Source: Punica granatum
Lineage: Eukaryota; Streptophyta; Magnoliopsida; Myrtales; Lythraceae
Assembly (NCBI RefSeq): GCF_007655135.1
Contig: NC_045131.1
Coordinates: 23,606,001 to 23,670,000 of the forward strand
Direction: 5' to 3'
Length of the DNA stretch: 64,000 bases
The notes under the pieces were generated by a model, which did no database searches, had not been told where the DNA came from, and was given only the letters and a program-made list of their open reading frames with translations. The first letter of the stretch is position 1, and every line of letters starts with the position of its first letter. Below, piece after piece: positions 58,446 through 64,000 of this stretch. The position numbers and the translations under genes are program-made.

Positions 58446-59739
58446 TAAGTAAGCTCGCTAGGAGCTTTAGTTACCGTCAAGTCATATCTCGATGGTCGCA
58501 AAATCCTTTTTAATAATTTCTGATGCGGAGTTGATTGACAGATCCAACAGCCTTTGCAGCAGCAAATATTCGTTGCTAGGTAGCGAAAGAAGACTTAATT
58601 TTGGGGAAATTAATACTTAATCCCAATAATGGGGTCCGACTGCTACCTTTTTCTTTTGCTCTTCCAAGTATGATCGAGTAAAGGCGATTTTACGAGCCCG
58701 TATTTGTCCTAAAGAAAAGAGTTCCTTTTATTCATTTATTTAAATTAAAATTTTTCCGTTACAAAAGACGTGTACAAATCTCATAACGACATTGAAAAAT
58801 AAAATATTAAAGGACACGAGAATTATTATTAATGAAAGGCGAATTCTAAATTTCTTAATTCTGAGTCGGGAGCGAGTGATATCACTCGAATTCGATGTTG
58901 CACCGAGTAATTAGGCGCTTTAAAACTGAAATGTATGAATGTATGCATGGGTAATTCATTCATATATACGTGCCTCTTACCCGAGTAAAGTTTTGATTCA
59001 ATGTGTCTGAGCCCCGGTGTGAACGTCAAGGCCCGATTGGGAAGTTTTGTTTTTTCTCTGTTGCAAATAGGCCCTTAAAGTCAGTACACGGAAATGAAAA
59101 ATCTAAATAAAAGAGGTACAACTAATTTCAAAAAATCGAACCTTGACGATGGTATATGTTATTGCAGTACACCCCATTTTCAGAAAATGTTTATTTATTC
59201 TTAGTATTGTTACCAAAATAATAATCACGAGCCATGTAGAGAGTCAGTTTCCTAACTTACCCGCACACACATGCTCTCACCTTCATAATACATACATTAC
59301 TAGTAACGATGGAACACAGAACCTCTTAATTTTAAGTCGAGACTCAATGATATTGCACTATATTATTTTTCTAGGTCAGGAAATGAGAATTCACACTGAA
59401 TATTACTTTTCTCAGGTAATTAGTCGCTTTAAACCTGACATGGATGTCCTTCGGATTATTTTTCGATGTATATCTTGATATCCAGAAGGCTAATGGAATA
59501 ATATATTGACAAGACATGCATCGCATTTTTTTTTTCAGTTCTTATTATGTATTTCCTTGGGGCAACATCAATCAATCATTTTTTTATATAAGTGTGATCA
59601 CAAACTGAAAATTACTTTTCTCGGGTAATGAGTCCCCGTTCCGTCTAATATAGAGAAAAGACATGCATTATTGCACGTCTTATGCTTTTTATCAATTCTT
59701 ATTATATATTCCCTGGGGCAACATCAATCGATCAATTTT
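58446..59739. other. Intergenic with weak duplicated blocks
   Basis: No gene. A block with TTCTTATTATGTATT...GGGGCAACATCAATC occurs near 59540 and again near 59695, with AATTACTTTTCTC(A/G)GGTAAT blocks near 59400 and 59610. Degraded box-B-like SINE motifs on the minus strand may lie near 58860 and 59320. Confidence 0.35.
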
Positions 59740-60037
59740 TTTTTAGTAAACTATCATTGTCGGCATCTACTTATTTATTAGCAACCGTTTTTATCCATGA
59801 CATATTTTTATCACAAATTAACTCCAAACGATAGCATTTTGTCTGACATTTATATCCTTCCATAACGGAAAAGTGATGGAAAATGTAACGCCATCCATAA
59901 ATTTTTCATCATGGAAGTTAACGGAAGGATATAAATAATAGACGGGATGTCAACGTTTGGGGCTAACTGGTGGCAAAAATATGTCAGAGGTAAAAACGAT
60001 TGCTAATAAATAAGTGGAGGACGATAATGATATTCTA

Positions 60038-60040
<3 letters not shown>
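59740..60040. mobile_element. Foldback (long-TIR) element
   Basis: The two halves are reverse complements with modest divergence: TATCATTGTCG...TTATTTATTAGCAAC on the left matches the complement of GCTAATAAATAAGTG...ATAATGATA on the right. Arms are about 140 bp with a very short centre near 59890-59905. No coding capacity. A TA run follows the right end (60044-60068). Confidence 0.88.
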
Positions 60041-60068
<28 letters not shown>

Positions 60069-60076
60069 TATGTGTG

Positions 60077-60892
60077 TGTTGATCACGTTAAAAACGTCAA
60101 GACACTAATTCAGTCATGCGTGTGGTAATTACACGTGTGTCAAGAATCGGTTCTAAAAATTGACATGTCATTAGTCGGTCTCACCGAAATAAAGCATGTA
60201 CCACGACCTCGAGAGTCCGCAGGATTTAACGGTGGCTAGATTTTAAATAGTCGGAATTAAAGGGCACCTCGAATGATCTCACGGCTTAGGAATTTAGCTG
60301 TTATGAGTTCTCTACCAATTATCCACGCATGTATCCAAGTGCAAGATGATTAAGCGGCTAAAGAACCTGCCTAATTACTTCGGCCAAGAAGAACTCAATT
60401 AATTGAGTTGCAAGTTGAGATTGTCCACTAATACAAGTGAACCCACACTCCTCAGAGAGACTTCAGAAACCGTTGCTGAAGGAATTACGATCTTCACCTT
60501 GAACGCAAGGAAGCTCCAAGAATCGGTTGAAAGGAAATGTACGGGAATTGAAAGTGCGATGAAAGTAGGGTGAATGATAGGTAAAATAAAGTGCGGGAGA
60601 GGAATATATAAGTAAATGGTACGATTGATGTGTTGGTTGGAGACTCTTACAACGAACTTTGATGCGCGTATTTATAACCATTATAACCCTAGAAAATCTC
60701 TCACAATTGGATGCACCATATCGAGATAATATCCGAATAGGAAATTGACGGTCTACCTAAATTGCCTAAAAAATAGAATAACGAACCATATTAAAAAAAT
60801 ATCCGACCAATTTGACTTCCTAAAATCAAAGATAACACGGGAATATTGCTTCCTTAAAGATGCGCGGCTACCAAGGGAAAATAAATCCTCCA
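60077..60892 (-). repeat. 3' LTR
   Basis: 816 bp, TGTTGATC...CCTCCA on the plus strand. It is diverged from the other LTR by many substitutions and small indels, so the insertion is not recent. Confidence 0.75.
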
Positions 60893-61220
60893 CCGCCTCT
60901 GACTATATATGTTGTCTATACACTTATGTATTTCTTCATGATGAGCTCACCAATTGGGCTTTGTCTTGATGGGCATAATTTTGCTTGGACCTTCTCCTTC
61001 AATCGACCTCGAATTTAATCAGACTTGCACCATGATGATCGCAGCTAGCTTTCTTAAACTCCGACCAATATGTCCATAAATCCGAGAAAACCCTCGGAAT
61101 CACCTATTATGTATCGCGACTCTTCAATCTTCACGAAGTGCAGAAAATATGTGTAAATAATGTCCCCGCATGTTTAGTCAAGCGAAACAAAATTGAGCGG
61201 GACTTCGATTTCTACTCAGC

Positions 61221-61997
61221 CTATCTCCTAAGTTGGCACTCCATTTTAGTGCCATTAACACCATGAGGCTCGAGTGCAACAACTCCTGATGGGAGTTGAG
61301 AAGAATTCACCGCGCTTGGCTCTTGTGACCAAATTGGTCTCGGCGAAACGATCTCTTCTTGTATCGACGGTCTATGATTGTCCGTTTCTTCTTCGATAGG
61401 ATGTCTCTCACATGGAGGCTGAGCTGAAAGTTCCTTGATTAAATCGGTTTGTTGTGGAGGAACTAATTCATCCACTAACTCGACTTCAAGGGGCTGAGTT
61501 AGCTCATCCACTGTACCCTCGAGTGTCTGCCATGAGAATGTTGTTCGACTTCTTCCTTCGTTGAAGACAGTAGTGATGACAGAGTAGATGGAGCTCGCAT
61601 CGGAGGCTGAGGCTAAATTTGCACCGAAGGCTGAGTTCGGATTGGAGGCTGAGTCTGAACTAGAGGTTAAGCCAATGCTGCAGGCCTCATTGCTGCATAG
61701 GGTGCCGCATAAGTCGTGGTTCGCTACATAGGGTGCTGACCCGGATAAACTTGGACAATCGGCCGAGTTTGATGCAAATTTGACAGACTTTGAGATGGAC
61801 AGAACTCGGCCAATAGAGTACCCTCTCGTGAAGCAATTGTTAAAAATAAGGCTCCACATACTGTTGCTGATATAGATTAGCCTGCCCTTGAAACAGCTGA
61901 TAATGGGATGCCACGGGTTGTTGCACCGGCGATATGTGTCGAGGCTGAGCCACATCTGAAGGTTGAGCTCGGACTCGAGGCAGAGATGTTTTCCCAT
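61221..61997 (-). other. Internal open frame of the LTR element, 258 residues
   Basis: An open frame rich in Ser, Pro and Glu, with repeated SDSASNPNSAFGANLASASD-like phrases and acidic C-terminal blocks. No gag, protease or RT signature is recognised. It is likely the degenerate or non-canonical coding interior of the element, not a host gene. Confidence 0.4.
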
Positions 61998-62004
61998 GTG
62001 ATGG

Positions 62005-62512
62005 TTATCGAATATGTGCCTCCATACCTTGTGGTTGTTGTATGAAAGATATTTTTGGCATCGTCACTTGACTTGCCACTTGTGGTACTGAAAGGTGTAT
62101 CGAAGTAGTCAGGGCATGGGTCTTGGCTAAGGCATAAGCCGATGCCATGGGCGCGCTACTCATCTGATTAAGTGAACAATACGGCATGAAGGATGAGGAA
62201 TAGCACGACGGGAACCGCCTTTCGGTTGAGTATCCCGTAAGGTTCGAGACTACATGATTAAAAGAAGAAGCTACCTGGGGGCCCTTGTTGGTGATCGTAC
62301 ACAACTCCTTTTTAATCATCTCCTCATTCCCGTGGGTGTCCTCTTGGCTTTGTATCATAGCCAAAATCGAATCTAACTTCTCATCAAGATGCAGGATATA
62401 ACCTTTGATTTCGCTATGGATTTGCCTTCATAAATTTCAACACCCACTCAAGCATGTTCTCCTTAGACGGCACCAGGTTGTCGACACCATTATGAGAACT
62501 ATTTGCCATCTT
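62005..62512 (-). pseudogene. Gag N-terminal-like region of the LTR element
   Basis: Starting at ATG 62512 (minus) the frame reads MANSSHNGVDNLVPSKENML then EWVLKFMK, followed by a frame break. A second open frame, 62364-62005 (119 residues), begins MAMIQSQEDTHGNEEM. Position right after the 5' LTR leader suggests a gag or gag-like leader protein. The family assignment rests on position only. Confidence 0.4.
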
Positions 62513-62564
62513 GATATCTAGCGGTTCTTCGGTGGAAAGGTGAGTTCCATCGGGCGTGCCAAAT

Positions 62565-63467
62565 TGTTGATCACCTCAAAAAATTCAAGGCACCAATTCG
62601 GCCACGCAGTGGTGGTTGTAGGCATGCTCGAAAAAGGTTCCAATAATTGACATGTCACTAGTCGGCCCCTCCAAAACAAAGTGTGTACCACGGTCTCAAG
62701 AGTCCGCAGTATTAAATGGCAGCTAGGGTTTTAAATCTTTAAAATTAAATTGCGCCTCAGACGATCTTATGGCTCGGAGATTTAGCCGTTATGAGTTCTC
62801 CACCAATTATCCATGCACAAATCCAAGTTCGAGATAATTAAGCGGCTAAAGAACTTGCCTATTATTTCCGCCAAGAGCAACTCAATTAACTGATTTGCAA
62901 GTTGAGATTGTGCACTAATACAAGTGAACCTACAATCCTTACAGAGACTTCGGCAACCGTTGCCGAAGGAATTGCAATATTCGCCTCCATGAACAGAAAT
63001 GGTTTTGATCCACGATGAATCAGTTGAAAGGAAAAGTACCGAAATCGAAAGTATGATAAAGGAAGCGCAATGAAGGTAGGGTGCTTGGAAGGTAAAAGTA
63101 CAAGGAAAAGATAAAGGTGCAAGGAAAATAAATGATAGGTAAAATACAGTGCAAGAGAGGAAAAGATAAGTAAATGATACGATTGATGTGTTGGTCGGGG
63201 ACCCTTACAATGAACTTCGATACACATATTTATTGGCATTACATGAAATCCTAAAAAATCTCTCACGATCGGATACACCGCAATATATGATATCGAGATA
63301 ATATCCGAATAGGAAATTGACTAGTAACCTACTTAAATTGCCTAAAAGATAGAATTTCAAATCATATCGGAGAAATATCCGACTTATTTGACTTCCTAAA
63401 TCGAAGATAACACAAGACTATTGCTTCCTTAATCTCTAAGTTGCACGACTGCCAAGAGAAAATAGGA
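62565..63467 (-). repeat. 5' LTR
   Basis: About 900 bp; homologous to 60077-60892 with extra short tandem A/G-rich repeats near 63090-63150 (AGGTAAAAGTACAAGGAAAAG type). The outer boundary is ambiguous where it meets the MITE. Confidence 0.7.
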
Positions 63468-63760
63468 GTGCGTTTGAATTTAGAGTTGAGTTGAGTTGAG
63501 TTTTGATTTTAATTTGTTTGTAATGATTGTATTGTTGAATTATGAGAAAAAAGTGTGAAAAAGTAATGAATAGTTGAGAGAAAGTAATGATTAAGTAATG
63601 ATTGTGTTGTTAAATTGTGAAAAAGTAATGAATAGTTGAGATAATTTAATATTAAAATTTAATTGAATGATTAAAAAATTAAAAAATTAAAAAAAATAAT
63701 GATTGTGTTATTGAATTGAAAATAAAGGGAATGCTATAATTTAATAAGAAGATAAATTCA
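63466..63760 (+). mobile_element. MITE copy D
   Basis: Starts GGAGTGCGTTTGAATTTAGA with GAGTTGAGTTGAG repeats, and shares the body phrases of copies A-C. It directly abuts the 5' LTR end. Confidence 0.7.
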
Positions 63761-64000
63761 ATAGTTAAATTAGTATAGCTAAAATTATATTTGGTGAAAT
63801 AATTTTCTGGTGAAAGGATATAATTGCTAAAGGGATGTAATTATTCAATTAGTTATATTTGTTAATGTTATATATACATGTCAGTTTTCAAATAAACATA
63901 TGAAAAATCATTTGAACTCTCTTCTCCCTCTAAAAATTTCCTTCTTGATAGTTTCATTAAGAAGCCTTAAAAGATTCTCGATGTTGTTGCCCGAAAATCT
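63761..64000. other. AT-rich end of window
   Basis: Nothing recognised. Confidence 0.3.

Larger units (their letters stand above)
60077..63467 (-). mobile_element. Non-autonomous LTR retroelement, minus strand
   Basis: LTR copies at 60077-60892 (3' LTR) and 62565-63467 (5' LTR) are similar throughout, with TGTTGATCAC at their plus-strand left ends. In minus orientation the 5' LTR ends TCAACA, then ATTTGGCACGCCC, a leader/primer-site motif seen in plant gypsy elements. The 3' LTR is preceded by a purine-rich AGAGGCGG tract. The ~1.67-kb interior holds only two gag-region-like frames, with no RT or integrase. The outer end of the 5' LTR abuts a MITE and lacks the last bases seen in the other LTR. 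No TSD could be confirmed. Confidence 0.78.

Noticed and set aside
1..64000. CRISPR array, prophage or bacterial operon
   Set aside because: Introns, plant gene families and plant transposons show this is nuclear plant DNA; no regularly spaced short repeats of CRISPR type were seen.

Overview
This window looks like nuclear DNA of a flowering plant, probably a eudicot. Its genes are split by short GT-AG introns and encode plant families (a DC1 zinc-finger protein, a DCN1-like neddylation factor, a CAF1 deadenylase and a laccase). They lie far apart in AT-rich DNA full of LTR retroelements, miniature elements, SINEs and transposase relics. The sequence alone does not let me name the species.

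Layout: (1) 0.2-1.2 kb: a two-exon DC1 gene, followed by a RAD23-like pseudogene fragment on the minus strand. (2) 3-12 kb: nested retroelement debris. A gag-only LTR element (3074-5883) has a complete 552-bp miniature LTR element (TRIM) inside its right LTR, with a clean TSD. Solo LTRs of the same TRIM and of a gypsy family lie at 11.4 and 11.7 kb. (3) 12-19.7 kb: gene-poor, with a decayed gypsy LTR plus gag. (4) 19.7-29 kb: two very long LTR-like elements of one family (3.49 and 4.23 kb, opposite orientation, both TG...CA and TSD-flanked), the second nested in a GC-rich, palindrome-bearing repeat. (5) 31.7-37.3 kb: an intact 11-coding-exon DCN1-like gene with an ATG-only first coding exon and a GC-AG intron. 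(6) 39.5-40.4 kb: an intronless CAF1-type deadenylase. (7) 41.9-48.6 kb: a scrambled partial copy of the DCN1-like gene, two related PIF/Harbinger transposase pseudogenes in opposite orientation, a Rab5/ARA6-like pseudogene exon, and a 430-bp direct repeat, one copy of which carries a SINE. (8) 49.3-50.0 kb: a tandem array with a period near 160 bp. (9) 53.0-58.1 kb: a seven-exon laccase on the minus strand, whose 2.5-kb second intron holds a tandem duplication, a SINE and a double MITE. (10) 59.7-64 kb: a foldback element and a non-autonomous LTR retroelement abutting a MITE.

The four intact genes have unrelated roles (putative signalling zinc finger, cullin neddylation, mRNA deadenylation, apoplastic oxidation). 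I see no gene cluster or novel coding system. The most informative structure is the dated insertion record: two SINEs each have an unoccupied duplicate of their target site nearby, and the TRIM is nested with an exact TSD. All intron-exon models were read by eye from splice sites and family resemblance, and have no transcript support here.
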